Source of the DNA: a virus
Virus record (IMG/VR): IMGVR_UViG_3300025402_000006
Location: 1-64,000 of that record
Direction: 5' to 3' (one strand)
Length of the DNA stretch: 64,000 bases
Below, piece after piece: positions 1-9,049 of the stretch (its first letter is position 1; every line of letters starts with the position of its first letter). The position numbers were made by a program, and so were the translations under genes. The notes beneath the pieces are model-generated. The model saw only the letters and a list, made by a program, of their open reading frames with translations. It searched no databases and was not told the DNA's origin.

Positions 1-1
1 A

Positions 2-373
2 AGATGGGATCAAAGACTAGGTATAAAGCCAGGGCACCCGCTTAGCATTAGTTCAATAGAACCTGGCACAGCGGTGAGTGAACAACATAGAGCACCTACA
101 AAGAGTATCGAAGAAAATACTGCACCGAAGTCTTTTAATAGCGGATCCTTTAGCCAACTTGAGATACCAACAGTAGAAATACCTGGTGCACTTAAAATGA
201 CTCATACTCCAGAACAACAGAATGATATGCTTAACGTAATTGAAGGTCATATAGGTAGAAAACTACAACCTCATGAGCGCAACCAGGCTATTGAGGGTAT
301 TAGAAAAGATAATCACATCAATGGTGGGCTTAAAGCAATTGGTCAAAAAGTTGATGAAGACGAAGAGGAATAA
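2..373 (+). CDS. Unrecognised protein, 5' end cut off by window edge
   Basis: The reading frame is open to the left edge, so the true start lies outside the window. The first in-frame start-like codon is a GTG at 74, but no ribosome binding site precedes it, so I treat the gene as 5'-partial. The visible part ends in an acidic tail (DEDEEE). No family recognised. The stop is 2 nt before the ATG of the next gene. Its place upstream of the portal gene fits a head or packaging module, but the sequence does not show a function. Confidence 0.6.
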   Translation, partial: RWDQRLGIKPGHPLSISSIEPGTAVSEQHRAPTKSIEENTAPKSFNSGSFSQLEIPTVEIPGALKMTHTPEQQNDMLNVIEGHIGRKLQPHERNQAIEGIRKDNHINGGLKAIGQKVDEDEEE

Positions 374-375
374 TT

Positions 376-786
376 ATGGAAAATAAGAGAATAAGCTATG
401 TAGAGCCAATTGATGCACCTGCAGGAAAAGCTTGCCGTGGTTGTGACATGCCAAACACTGTGGACAATCCGGTTGTCCTTCAAGGTCATGCACCTGATGG
501 TAGGCCGCTTTATGGCCACTCAGGATGTTCTTCTTTGATGGGATCAGAAGAAAAGACTACTGCTCTCCCAACCCCCATTGCAGGTAACCTAGGACTTATT
601 CCAGGCTACAAAGAAGAAACCGAAGATATTTGGGCATTTGCTACAAAGTCTGTATTCAAGATAGATCAGACACAGGACGAAATTAGTACACAATTAGAGA
701 AAGATACTAAGGAAGTACCAGCTACAACAGTAGATGCAACACAACCTTACAATTCCAGTGGCGCCCCAGTGATGCCAAAACACTAA
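376..786 (+). CDS. Small putative zinc-binding protein
   Basis: This 136-residue protein carries a CRGC pair near residue 20 and a second metal-ligand-like cluster, HSGC, near residue 48. The spacing is consistent with one zinc knuckle or treble clef. The rest is low complexity with no membrane segment. It starts 2 nt after the previous stop. Role unknown; the position suggests an early part of the head operon. The zinc assignment is inferred from ligand spacing only. Confidence 0.6.
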   Translation: MENKRISYVEPIDAPAGKACRGCDMPNTVDNPVVLQGHAPDGRPLYGHSGCSSLMGSEEKTTALPTPIAGNLGLIPGYKEETEDIWAFATKSVFKIDQTQDEISTQLEKDTKEVPATTVDATQPYNSSGAPVMPKH

Positions 787-845
787 AACAATGTAATTTA
801 ACAAGATATATACCATAGTGTATGTATCCAAGTACAGGAGAAATC

Positions 846-1385
846 ATGGAACCACGTTTTAATATCAGAGTTGCAGACATGGCAAACCCGGACAATAATT
901 TCCAGGACCCAAACCAGCAATGGAACGGTGACTTTATCGACCAAGACAGCAACCACTTCGAAAAGAATATGGATGCTTACATGCAACAGCGTCAAGGATT
1001 GGGCGACCAGATCCAACGTTATGTTGACGAATCACACATGCACGCTCAGGACGCTAATCCTGCTCAAGACCGTGCTTTGATGGTTATGGAGCCAGAAGTT
1101 GCTGGCACTGGTGACCTTCAGCTTGCTCCAGTTAAGGCTTCTAAGCTTGCTTCACAAGCTAATGGATTCCGTAACGACCAGGCTCGTGTTGACTTCACAC
1201 TTGGCATTGTTGCTAAGGCAGAAGCAGGAACGCTAGTTAATTCACGAGTTGTTGCTGAAACACCTACTACTAAAATAGCCGGTACGGTTATTGCTGTTGG
1301 TGACTCTGAGTTTGCCGTTATCTGGGATGACAAGACTGCTTCAGTAGAACGCAAAGGCGACTACGAACTCGTTTTCTCTAACTAA
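846..1385 (+). CDS. Unrecognised head-module protein
   Basis: I place the start at ATG 846, because an AGGAG at 836-840 lies 5 nt upstream. An in-frame ATG at 822 has no such site. The 179-residue product has a polar, Gln/Asn/Asp-rich first half and a compact C-terminal part (about residues 120-179) rich in Val and Gly. That part reads like a small beta-barrel (for example an SH3-like fold ending in YELVFSN). I do not recognise the family. Confidence 0.65.
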   Translation: MEPRFNIRVADMANPDNNFQDPNQQWNGDFIDQDSNHFEKNMDAYMQQRQGLGDQIQRYVDESHMHAQDANPAQDRALMVMEPEVAGTGDLQLAPVKASKLASQANGFRNDQARVDFTLGIVAKAEAGTLVNSRVVAETPTTKIAGTVIAVGDSEFAVIWDDKTASVERKGDYELVFSN

Positions 1386-1406
1386 GGATCCGACTAACTA
1401 AAAAAT

Positions 1407-1997
1407 ATGTTTAGATCACAGAAAACTAAGATCGTTTCTACTCCAGTAGAAGAGGTCCTTGAGGTTGAAGTACCAGCTACGCTAGTCGAACAAACAGTAG
1501 CTAACATAGAATTCTTAGCGATTATCTCACAGAATGATGAAACAGCCGAAGGCCGTTTAACTGATTATGATGGGAATGCCTATGTTTATTCATGGGATTT
1601 TAAGTCAAAAAGAATAGTTAGGTTGACTGGGGAAAGAATTGATTTTCTTACCTGGTCGTTATGTGATCAAGTACTACAAAAGTACTACAACAGAACTGAG
1701 AAGCCAATTGAAGAACCAATTGGCCCACAGATCGAACAAGCAGTAAATAAGGTATTGGCTCCTCTAACTACTTCTGTAAAGAATGTAGAGGGCAAGATTG
1801 AAAAGGCATTGACTGTAAAGGCTCCCCAGCCAGCTCCTGTACAAGCTCAGCCAGCGTCTAGACCACAATCTGTTCAGTCAGCACCTGTTGATGCACCAGC
1901 AGTAAATGTCGCTGATGATGATATCAGCGTAAATGCTTTGAGGTATTTGCAAGATTCCAATGTGAATGACCTCGGTATAGATTATATGAGCCTCTAG
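1407..1997 (+). CDS. Unrecognised protein with Ala/Pro/Gln-rich linker
   Basis: A folded-looking N-terminal half (about residues 30-105, ending in a YYNRTEKPIEEP stretch) is followed by a helical segment and then a Pro/Ala/Gln-rich linker at about residues 140-170. The C-terminus is a short acidic tail. No recognised domain. It sits in the head operon between two other unknown genes; a structural or accessory role is inferred from position only. Confidence 0.6.
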   Translation: MFRSQKTKIVSTPVEEVLEVEVPATLVEQTVANIEFLAIISQNDETAEGRLTDYDGNAYVYSWDFKSKRIVRLTGERIDFLTWSLCDQVLQKYYNRTEKPIEEPIGPQIEQAVNKVLAPLTTSVKNVEGKIEKALTVKAPQPAPVQAQPASRPQSVQSAPVDAPAVNVADDDISVNALRYLQDSNVNDLGIDYMSL

Positions 1998-2005
1998 GAG
2001 ATATT

Positions 2006-2746
2006 ATGCAGGCAGCAGAAGGCAAAGGACCCAAGCAAATTAAGAAGCCATATGTACTTGGCCAATTTACTACCGTTTATGGCAATGATGGTACCCCAGG
2101 TACAGTTAATATAGCAAACCCTCCCTATTCACCTGTTGTAGGTGCAAATAGCACTATCAGTGGTGGATCTAGATGGAATGGTGGAATGGTTGGATCAAAC
2201 GTACCAGGGCTTAACCTAAACGTTAATGGCAACGGAGCAACCGATGTTGGTTTTGTTTGTTCTCCAGACCCTTCGATTACTCCAACTGACCTTGAAACGC
2301 TTTATGCTGGTTTCTGGGCAGAAGCAGGTTTTAGTGGAACTTGTTTCCTACAACTGCAAGGTAGCAACAATAGAAGTTATCAGAATGCTGATTATAACTC
2401 ACCAGCATGGATTACTATTTTGACTGGTACACTTACTTCTACCAGTGGTAACGTTACATTCACGTTGAACAATACTTCAGCTACACAAGAGACTCCAAAA
2501 GTAGCTTATCGTGTCACAGCTAGTGGTGGAACAGGAATTATTGATTGGGCTATCCCAGGTCTATTTACTGACCTTAGTGCTATGTCTATCGGAATTAATG
2601 CAGCTGATGCCAATGGAAATATTGGTCAAATGAGCACTCAAGGACCACGTTATCTTGCTATTTCTGGTGGTCAAGTTACTGCAACGGTAAATGGAACACC
2701 ACCATACACAGCAACTGCTAACAACGCCGACTACATCGCATCATAA
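2006..2746 (+). CDS. Putative virion surface protein (beta-rich)
   Basis: This 246-residue protein starts at ATG 2006 with a TAGGAG site just upstream. After a basic N-terminus it is rich in Gly, Asn, Ser and Thr, with alternating beta-type patterns typical of phage decoration or fibre proteins. A central block (about residues 100-180) reads like a beta-sandwich. No catalytic motif or membrane segment. Its place before the portal gene suggests a virion component, but the exact role is unknown. Confidence 0.6.
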   Translation: MQAAEGKGPKQIKKPYVLGQFTTVYGNDGTPGTVNIANPPYSPVVGANSTISGGSRWNGGMVGSNVPGLNLNVNGNGATDVGFVCSPDPSITPTDLETLYAGFWAEAGFSGTCFLQLQGSNNRSYQNADYNSPAWITILTGTLTSTSGNVTFTLNNTSATQETPKVAYRVTASGGTGIIDWAIPGLFTDLSAMSIGINAADANGNIGQMSTQGPRYLAISGGQVTATVNGTPPYTATANNADYIAS

Positions 2747-2756
2747 AGGACTTGAC

Positions 2757-2945
2757 ATGGAACGACAACAGAATGTAAGATTAAGCAACATCCGTAGAGT
2801 TGGTGCAAACTTTGATTTCAACGGCAACCCAATCACTCAGAACAAATCAGGCGGTATCGTTCGATTCAGTGGAGATATTGGAATGTATAGTTGTGGGCAC
2901 CAGTCTATACCTGGTGTTGAAGTCTGTAGCTGCCAAGCTTACTAG
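2757..2945 (+). CDS. Small protein with C-terminal Cys/His cluster
   Basis: The start at ATG 2757 is chosen because AAAGGA lies about 6 nt upstream and the ATG falls just after the previous stop. A longer in-frame extension to 2691 would overlap the preceding gene. The 62-residue product ends with SCGH and CSC motifs, which could bind one metal ion. Function unknown. Confidence 0.55.
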   Translation: MERQQNVRLSNIRRVGANFDFNGNPITQNKSGGIVRFSGDIGMYSCGHQSIPGVEVCSCQAY

Positions 2946-2957
2946 AAAGCCTTACTA

Positions 2958-5339
2958 ATGTCGCAAAAAGACTGGAGTGCTTCAGCGGAATTTAACCGTA
3001 TGAAGTCAGCCGGTATTACACTACCTAAGAACCCTATTGCTGGGCGTGTAGCCGCACGTGACATGTTAAAGCGTGCCGCAACACCTGGATCGATGATGAA
3101 TGAAGTCGGTCCTATGGCAGCCGCTATGGGTGGCACTACGCAAGGTCGTGATCGACTAAATAAACTTGGTAGCAGTGGTCACATTAATCTAGAAGGTATT
3201 GCTAACACTCCCAATCGTAGATTAGCTGCAGCAACTGGATCAGATGCTCAATGGGCATTACCAAAACTGCATGACCCATTTGAATACTGGCGTGAACGCA
3301 CCTGGTGGTTCAATATGGAGGACCCAGATGAACAAACACGTAAGATCAGAGACTGGGCCAGACTTCTCTACACGACTCATCATTTGGTTCCTGGACTTAT
3401 TGATATCTATACGAGATTCCCACTCTTAGACATTGAATTAGTTCACCCAGATAAGCGTATTAGCGATTTCTACAACGACCTTTTCTTCGATGGTCTTAAT
3501 TACAATGAATTTCTTTATGACCTTGGTCGTGAACACTGGACCGTTGGTGAAGTGTTTGCTATGGGTTCTTGGCACGATGGTATCGGTGCTTGGGAAGAAG
3601 ATGAGATTATCAACCCAAACGATGTTATTGTTGCAAAGAACAGAGCTCTAAGAACTTATCAATACCACGTTAAAGTACCTGAAGAGATTAAGCGTCTTAT
3701 TGAACGCCGTGATCCCCCTCAGGAGTATGCAATGCTTATGCAACTTTACCCAGATGTTGTTGCGTGGGCTCGCCAAGATAAAGAAATCCCTGTTTCAGAT
3801 GTAATTATGAAGCAGATCAAATTTAAGACTAACCCTTGGAGCGAGCATGGTACTCCTATTCTTTTACGTGCTTTTCGTATGCTTATGCTGGAAGAGAGCC
3901 TCAACGCTGCTCAGGATGCTATTGCTGACAGACTCTATTCTCCTCTTATTCTTGCTACTCTTGGTCTCCCGGACGTAGACCAAGATGGTCCATGGATCCC
4001 AGACGCTCAAGAACTTCAATCATTGCGTGATGACTTGTCTATGGCAATCAACTCAGACTTCCGTTTGATGACTTACCACCATGGACTAACGATCCAGAAT
4101 GCATTTGGTCGTGAGAGCATGCCTCGACTTGACCAAGACTTTCTCCGTGTACAAACTAATGTTATGGGTGTATTCGGAATTGGTAGTGACCTTATCCAAG
4201 GTGGTCAAGGTGGAACATATGCATCAGGTGCACTTAACCGAGAGTTAATTACTCAGATGCTCTCTACCTACCAGCACAAGATTGAACAATTTATTCGTAG
4301 TCGCATGGAACCAGTAGCAGAAAGACAAGGTCACTATGAAATGCGCAATGTCGGTGGTCAAATGGTTCCTGTTATGGAAACTGTTCTCATGGTTGATGAG
4401 GAAACAGGTGCTGAATACGTTGAAGAACGTCCAAAGCTAGCCATTCCAGAAGTTCGTTTCCGTAGTATGAACCTACGTGACGAGACAGTAGAACGTGGAT
4501 TCCTACAGCAGTTGAGTGCTTCAGGATTCCCAATTTCCCTCAGCACTCTTGCAGTCAATATTCCAATTGACTTTGATGATGAAATTGAATCACGTAAAGA
4601 AGAAAAAATTAAGACGGTTGTTGCTGAGCAGCAGTTCAAGAAAGAACTGTTCAATCGTCTATATACGCTACAACTACCTATTCCACCGGAATATGTACAG
4701 GAATACCAGGCCTACCTTGCCATGTTGGAAGATCCATCACTAGGAGCACAATTAGCTCCTGGTGCTATGGCTGGTCTTGTTACACCCCCAAGCGCACCTA
4801 ATATGACTGGCAATACTGCTGGTAATAGCGATGCTGCTGCAGGAGCACAAGTCTACCCAAGTATCAACCAAGAGGCAGCACAAGAACGTCAACGTCCTGA
4901 AGAATCATACGAACAAAGAAAGTCTCAACCTAAGCCTTCTAAAAAAGGTCCAAAGAATGGTCCTAAAAAGAAGACAGCGTCAGTCGCTGGTTGGGATGAA
5001 TATGATGATGATTCATTCGAGACGGTTACTTATGGCGACCGTATGAAATTTGCTGTACCTTTTGAACAAAAAAAGCGCAAGCGTATGAAGCTTGCTAAAG
5101 GTATGAGAATTATCGCTGACGGTAGCTACGAAAAGTTTAACGAAGACGAATTTAAGCAACACCTTGCGAATGCATTGAACGATGATGATTCAATGATACA
5201 AACACCAAGCAATCCAGCGCATTCAGGAAATCCTATTGCTGATTCAGCTGGTAAGAATTCTGCTGGCGGAGATAGTGGATTTGATGATCCAGCTATCATA
5301 CAAACTGATCCAACAAAAGAAACAGGATCAGAACAATAA
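2958..5339 (+). CDS. Portal protein
   Basis: The portal forms the dodecameric DNA gateway at one capsid vertex. This 793-residue product has the expected head-operon position, followed by protease, scaffold candidate and capsid genes. Residues of about 95-470 match the general character of phage portal proteins: an aromatic, charged wing region (DPFEYWRERTWWF), a mixed alpha/beta body, and a long helix region near residues 290-320. It is longer than typical portals because of a C-terminal extension from about residue 590 to the end, Pro/Ala/Gln-rich and then Lys-rich and acidic, which may project into the head. The assignment rests on size, order and overall pattern, not on a diagnostic motif. 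Confidence 0.8.
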   Translation: MSQKDWSASAEFNRMKSAGITLPKNPIAGRVAARDMLKRAATPGSMMNEVGPMAAAMGGTTQGRDRLNKLGSSGHINLEGIANTPNRRLAAATGSDAQWALPKLHDPFEYWRERTWWFNMEDPDEQTRKIRDWARLLYTTHHLVPGLIDIYTRFPLLDIELVHPDKRISDFYNDLFFDGLNYNEFLYDLGREHWTVGEVFAMGSWHDGIGAWEEDEIINPNDVIVAKNRALRTYQYHVKVPEEIKRLIERRDPPQEYAMLMQLYPDVVAWARQDKEIPVSDVIMKQIKFKTNPWSEHGTPILLRAFRMLMLEESLNAAQDAIADRLYSPLILATLGLPDVDQDGPWIPDAQELQSLRDDLSMAINSDFRLMTYHHGLTIQNAFGRESMPRLDQDFLRVQTNVMGVFGIGSDLIQGGQGGTYASGALNRELITQMLSTYQHKIEQFIRSRMEPVAERQGHYEMRNVGGQMVPVMETVLMVDEETGAEYVEERPKLAIPEVRFRSMNLRDETVERGFLQQLSASGFPISLSTLAVNIPIDFDDEIESRKEEKIKTVVAEQQFKKELFNRLYTLQLPIPPEYVQEYQAYLAMLEDPSLGAQLAPGAMAGLVTPPSAPNMTGNTAGNSDAAAGAQVYPSINQEAAQERQRPEESYEQRKSQPKPSKKGPKNGPKKKTASVAGWDEYDDDSFETVTYGDRMKFAVPFEQKKRKRMKLAKGMRIIADGSYEKFNEDEFKQHLANALNDDDSMIQTPSNPAHSGNPIADSAGKNSAGGDSGFDDPAIIQTDPTKETGSEQ

Positions 5340-5408
5340 GAAGATTTATAATCATTCTTATAACGCACTAATTAATAGATATCATATTATCTATTTTGGA
5401 GAATATAT

Positions 5409-5597
5409 ATGAGCACGCTCTTTAATAATGAAACACCACGCATTCTTCCTAAGACAGCTTTTGATAAGAAAAGTTTTCTTGAGATCGTTAGTCCACTAGT
5501 AAAGCTAGACATTATTAAAGAAGGCGAAGGCCGTAAGTGCCGCAATGCTCACAAACTTGATCTTACTAATAGTATTTACGAAAAAATTGATGAATAA
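5409..5597 (+). CDS. Unrecognised small protein
   Basis: A 62-residue soluble protein with a GGAG site about 8 nt before the ATG. It is separated from the portal gene by a 69-nt gap that contains a perfect 8-bp AU-rich hairpin (arms 5374-5381 and 5388-5395). No recognised domain. It ends 2 nt before the following membrane-protein gene. Confidence 0.55.
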   Translation: MSTLFNNETPRILPKTAFDKKSFLEIVSPLVKLDIIKEGEGRKCRNAHKLDLTNSIYEKIDE

Positions 5598-5599
5598 GT

Positions 5600-5938
5600 A
5601 TGTTAGCATCCTCATTCTTCAATTCTTCAAATGTATGGTTTGGCTACATAGCTAATGCTTTCTTTACCGTAGGTGCTCTTGCAGCATTAGCTAAAGTTGT
5701 TCAAAAGTATTTTACTCATCACAGTTCTAAAGAGCTAAGCCGTATTGAAGAAGAACTTGCTGTTACTAAAGCAGATATGGACGACAAGCTAGAACAGTTA
5801 CTTTCTCAGCACCGCAATAATGGTGGATCTAGTTCTAAAGATCAGTGGGACCGTGTAGAGAAAAAGGTTGACGGCATTGGCCGTGATTTGAACCGTCATC
5901 TAGGTTACCACGAAGGTTTACTAGATGCGGACGATTAA
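5600..5938 (+). CDS. Single-pass membrane protein with coiled-coil tail (holin-like candidate)
   Basis: One transmembrane helix is visible at about residues 13-38 (an Ala/Leu/Val/Phe-rich run). It is followed by a charged, heptad-like segment from about residue 45 to 105. N-terminal helix plus coiled coil is an architecture seen in phage holin-type or accessory membrane proteins. The next gene, also a membrane protein, starts 14 nt inside this one, so the two are probably translationally coupled. A holin or antiholin role is inference; no lysin gene is directly adjacent. Confidence 0.6.
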   Translation: MLASSFFNSSNVWFGYIANAFFTVGALAALAKVVQKYFTHHSSKELSRIEEELAVTKADMDDKLEQLLSQHRNNGGSSSKDQWDRVEKKVDGIGRDLNRHLGYHEGLLDADD

Positions 5939-6305
5939 GAAGGTAAGTCACTGGGACTTCCACCCAGAGGTAAGATCTGGCAACGAAAGAACTTTAGGTG
6001 AAAAAGCTGCCGATGTTATGCGTCACGGCATGGGATCATGGCCTTTTGTTTTTTCATTTGTAATTATTATGGCAGCATGGATGTTTTATAACGGTATGTC
6101 AAAACATCCTTTTGATGTTTATCCGTTTATTCTTCTCAACCTTATGCTTTCAACATTGGCAGGATTGCAAGGAGCTATCCTTTTAATTGCTGCTAAAAGA
6201 GCAGATCGTATTGCTGCAGAATTAGCTGCGTATCATTTAAAGGTAAGTGAAGATCACCAAGATATGCTACAACAATTGACTGAACTATTAAAAAATAAAA
6301 TTTAA
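5925..6305 (+). CDS. DUF1003-family two-helix membrane protein
   Basis: The sequence shows the DUF1003 pattern: GSWPFVFSF, then a first membrane helix, a short loop ending in FDVYPFILLNLMLS, and a second helix leading into a positively charged stretch (AAKRADRIAAE). The C-terminal 40 residues look like an amphipathic helix. DUF1003 proteins are bacterial inner-membrane proteins of unknown biochemical function. The gene overlaps the upstream single-pass membrane gene by 14 nt. An envelope-related role (for example lysis control or superinfection exclusion) is possible but not shown. Confidence 0.75.
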   Translation: MRTIKKVSHWDFHPEVRSGNERTLGEKAADVMRHGMGSWPFVFSFVIIMAAWMFYNGMSKHPFDVYPFILLNLMLSTLAGLQGAILLIAAKRADRIAAELAAYHLKVSEDHQDMLQQLTELLKNKI

Positions 6306-6364
6306 CACAACTTTAAACATTACAACGATGTAACGCAACTGTTAGCTTATCAAAGGCTTTGAAG

Positions 6365-7024
6365 ATGATAAAATTTGGTGCACCCACTGTAACCCTAATG
6401 GGAAGAGAGACTCTTGCTGGCCATAGCCAGTCTATTGAGCTGCACAACGTTACATTAGATGATTTTGATTTTACACCAGAACCTGGTTATGTTTATGCGG
6501 TGTCTAGAGCTATTAGTTCTAGAGTAAATGCTAACTACGACGCTTGGCCTGTAGACCAGATCAAGAAAAGCTACCGCACTTTTGTTGGAAGACCAATCTA
6601 TGTAGAACACAATAACAGTGATCCAGAGCGTGCTCGAGGAGTTATCCTCGATGCTGTTTATCGTGAATCTAAGCTAGCAAGTGGTATTACTGATGCTAGT
6701 GTTTATTGCTTGATGGAAGTTGATGCGCAATCATTTCCTAAATTAGCAAACGCAATTATGGAGGGACAGCTTAATGCAGTAAGCATGGGAGCTGATGTAG
6801 AAGGCACACAATGCAGTGCCTGTGGTAAGTACGCTAGCAAGCCTGCTGAGTACTGCACCCACATCCCTCGTTTAAAAGGTCGCAATGTAACTGTTTACAA
6901 ACAAGGGAAGCGTATTGACAGCCTTGTTTATGAAAGTTGCATTAAGCCAAATTTCTTCGAGCTTAGCTTTGTTTTTGAACCAGCTGATGAGAGTGCTTGG
7001 CTACTGCAGAAGAAACGTTATTAA
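6365..7024 (+). CDS. Prohead maturation protease
   Basis: This serine protease would process scaffold and capsid proteins inside the prohead. Two family-type catalytic segments are visible: a histidine in VGRPIYVEHNN (His82) and a serine in LNAVSMGADV (Ser140), the His-then-Ser order of herpesvirus-fold prohead proteases. An insertion after the serine carries C150, C153, C164 and H166, a likely zinc site. I chose ATG 6365 because AAAGG (6352-6356) lies 8 nt upstream; a TTG at 6359 is too close. The gene sits between portal and capsid genes as expected. Confidence 0.82.
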   Translation: MIKFGAPTVTLMGRETLAGHSQSIELHNVTLDDFDFTPEPGYVYAVSRAISSRVNANYDAWPVDQIKKSYRTFVGRPIYVEHNNSDPERARGVILDAVYRESKLASGITDASVYCLMEVDAQSFPKLANAIMEGQLNAVSMGADVEGTQCSACGKYASKPAEYCTHIPRLKGRNVTVYKQGKRIDSLVYESCIKPNFFELSFVFEPADESAWLLQKKRY

Positions 7025-7026
7025 CA

Positions 7027-7671
7027 ATGCCAATCCTTAAAGTTTCTGAAACTCTAAGAAAAATGGCATTGGAATTAGTTCGTGTACCTATTTCCATTCT
7101 TGGTGACTGCCCGCAGTGCCAAGGAAATGGTTACAGAGATGGTATTTGCCCGGATTGTAATTACATCGATCCTAGGGTTATGGATGCTATCAACGAGTGG
7201 CAACAGGCTCAAGGTATTCAACAAAAAGCTGCTTTTAGAAGTTTGTCTTTTGTAGATATGTTACCTGATGTTTCAAAAGCAAAGGTAAAATGCCCAAAAT
7301 GTGGTGACCTTACATTTAACAATGATTCGCTTAAAAAAGGTGAATTATCAGGATCTTGCGAAAATCCTGGATGTGGTCATGAAATTGCTGGAGCTTTAGG
7401 ATTTAAAAGACCTAAGTTTCTGGGTATAGATCCTAGGATGATGAAAAAAGTTCAACGTAACTTTTTGAGTCCTGCAGGAATAAAGATCGAAAAAAATAAA
7501 AACAAGCTAAAAGAAAGTTCCAAGGATGTTTCTGATCTTGGTGCTTTACAAGATGATTCAATGAACGCTAGCATGGATGCAACGACTCGCATGAAGAATA
7601 TGCTCCAGCAAAGTGCTCAAATGGATGCACAAAATAAAAACGACGAAAACGCCGAAAGCAAGGAGCTATAA
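7027..7671 (+). CDS. Head-module protein with two zinc ribbons
   Basis: I prefer ATG 7027, just after the protease stop, over a TTG at 6997 inside the protease gene. The product has two four-cysteine clusters: CPQC...CPDC at about residues 28-48, and CPKC with a C-x4-CGH partner at about residues 87-120. The C-terminal third is charged and helical. Zinc ribbons beside a prohead protease are seen in some large phages, but I cannot name the family. It could be an internal head or assembly protein. Its stop overlaps the next ATG (TAATG). Confidence 0.65.
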   Translation: MPILKVSETLRKMALELVRVPISILGDCPQCQGNGYRDGICPDCNYIDPRVMDAINEWQQAQGIQQKAAFRSLSFVDMLPDVSKAKVKCPKCGDLTFNNDSLKKGELSGSCENPGCGHEIAGALGFKRPKFLGIDPRMMKKVQRNFLSPAGIKIEKNKNKLKESSKDVSDLGALQDDSMNASMDATTRMKNMLQQSAQMDAQNKNDENAESKEL

Positions 7672-9023
7672 TGAGCCGTTTCGATGATGAGCTGATCAAG
7701 CAGGCAGACAATGCCTACCAGCAACAGGTAGGAGAGGGTAAGACAACAACTCCTCGCCAAGAACCATACAACCAAGTTGACACTATCAATCTTGACAGTG
7801 GCTTTGGTGCTCCTGAAAAGGCACCAGCTCCTGTTGATGAAGTTGCTGACTGGATTGCTAACCAACCAATGATGCGTCAAATAGATGTTCGTGACCTTGA
7901 CGCTGCCGACCAAGGTGAAATCATTGGTGGGCCTGGTTCAAGTGCTGTTTACGCAGAAGGAGGACCAGTGTATGCTGGAAAGAACCCAATCGATGAAAGT
8001 CTTTACAATGTTTACAAGTCTTCACGTGAAATCCGTGATGCAATTGAAGCACAAACTGATTTTGACTTCTCTAACCTAATTACTGCTGCTAATGATGCAG
8101 CTACTGTTCTTCGTTTCGCTAGCGCCAACGATGAAGTTAATCAAGTTGTTGGTACTGTTGCTAGTATTGTTCTTGACATTGAGAACGACCTTGCTACTAC
8201 TGGTGACTACCGCCAAGCTTCATCTGATCTAACTCAGCTTGAGAGCCTTCTAGAAGACATCAACAAGTTTGCTACCGCTGATGGTGATACTGACGACAAG
8301 AAGTCTGAAGGCGATGCAGTTGCTGATTCAGACGACAATAAGACTGCTAAGAAGAAGTCTGAAGACGAAGACGAAGACGAAGAAGAAGAATGCAAGAATT
8401 GCAAGGGCAAAGGTTGCGACAAGTGCAAGAAGTCAAAGAAGAAAGCTTCTAACGGTAACCAAGAATCACTTCAAGTTGTAGACGTTCGCGATCTAGATGA
8501 TCAAGCTGGCGTTTGGGACCGTGATGAACTCATGGCTGCTGACCACAAAACTGATGTTCTTGTGCCTGAAGATGTAAACGGTGAAGACGCCGGTTACGTA
8601 CCATTCTACAATGATGGTGCTGAAACTGGTCGCACACCACAAGAAGACGAAGATCGTACCCCATGGCCTTACGATGGCACTAACCCTGCCCTCGCTCCAT
8701 ACGCCGGTACAGTCGCCGCGGTACAAGCCTCACGTGAGAAGATTTTTGAAAGTCTTCAAATCGTAGAGCGTCTTGAGAAGCTTGGAATGGTCCAACACGA
8801 TGACCGTGCTAAGCACATCGCAAAGTTTGAGCAAATGTCGGATGCAAAGCTTGCTGGATTCAAAGCTAGCCTCGACATGCTCGAAGAGTCTGGGGCCCGT
8901 CAACCCCGGAGCCAGAAAGTGGCAAGTGGAAGTAATCGCTTGCCAGAAATGGGTCGGTTGACAACGGCCTCAACAGTTACTCGTCAGGACATTCAGTCTG
9001 ACGATTGGCTGATGACACTTTAA
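7671..9023 (+). CDS. Candidate scaffold / prohead core protein
   Basis: This 450-residue protein is positioned directly before the decoration and capsid genes, where scaffolds usually lie. The composition is strongly acidic and helical. Around residues 205-265 there is an Asp/Glu/Lys run interrupted by a DnaJ-like cysteine knot, CKNCKGKGCDKC, an unusual insertion for a scaffold. The C-terminal region (about 345-420) is a predicted coiled coil, suitable for capsid binding. Scaffold is inferred from order and composition; it could instead be a retained inner-head protein. Confidence 0.55.
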   Translation: MSRFDDELIKQADNAYQQQVGEGKTTTPRQEPYNQVDTINLDSGFGAPEKAPAPVDEVADWIANQPMMRQIDVRDLDAADQGEIIGGPGSSAVYAEGGPVYAGKNPIDESLYNVYKSSREIRDAIEAQTDFDFSNLITAANDAATVLRFASANDEVNQVVGTVASIVLDIENDLATTGDYRQASSDLTQLESLLEDINKFATADGDTDDKKSEGDAVADSDDNKTAKKKSEDEDEDEEEECKNCKGKGCDKCKKSKKKASNGNQESLQVVDVRDLDDQAGVWDRDELMAADHKTDVLVPEDVNGEDAGYVPFYNDGAETGRTPQEDEDRTPWPYDGTNPALAPYAGTVAAVQASREKIFESLQIVERLEKLGMVQHDDRAKHIAKFEQMSDAKLAGFKASLDMLEESGARQPRSQKVASGSNRLPEMGRLTTASTVTRQDIQSDDWLMTL

Positions 9024-9049
9024 TCATCCCTAACTAAGGAGAAAGAAAA

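Noticed and set aside
53-250. Minus-strand open frames throughout the window (for example here, 21016-21832 and 60191-60607)
   Set aside because: They lie opposite well-supported + strand genes, lack ribosome binding sites and have biased composition expected of antisense frames.
8234-8428. Minus-strand poly-Ser protein
   Set aside because: It is the antisense of the Asp/Glu/Lys-rich stretch of the scaffold candidate.
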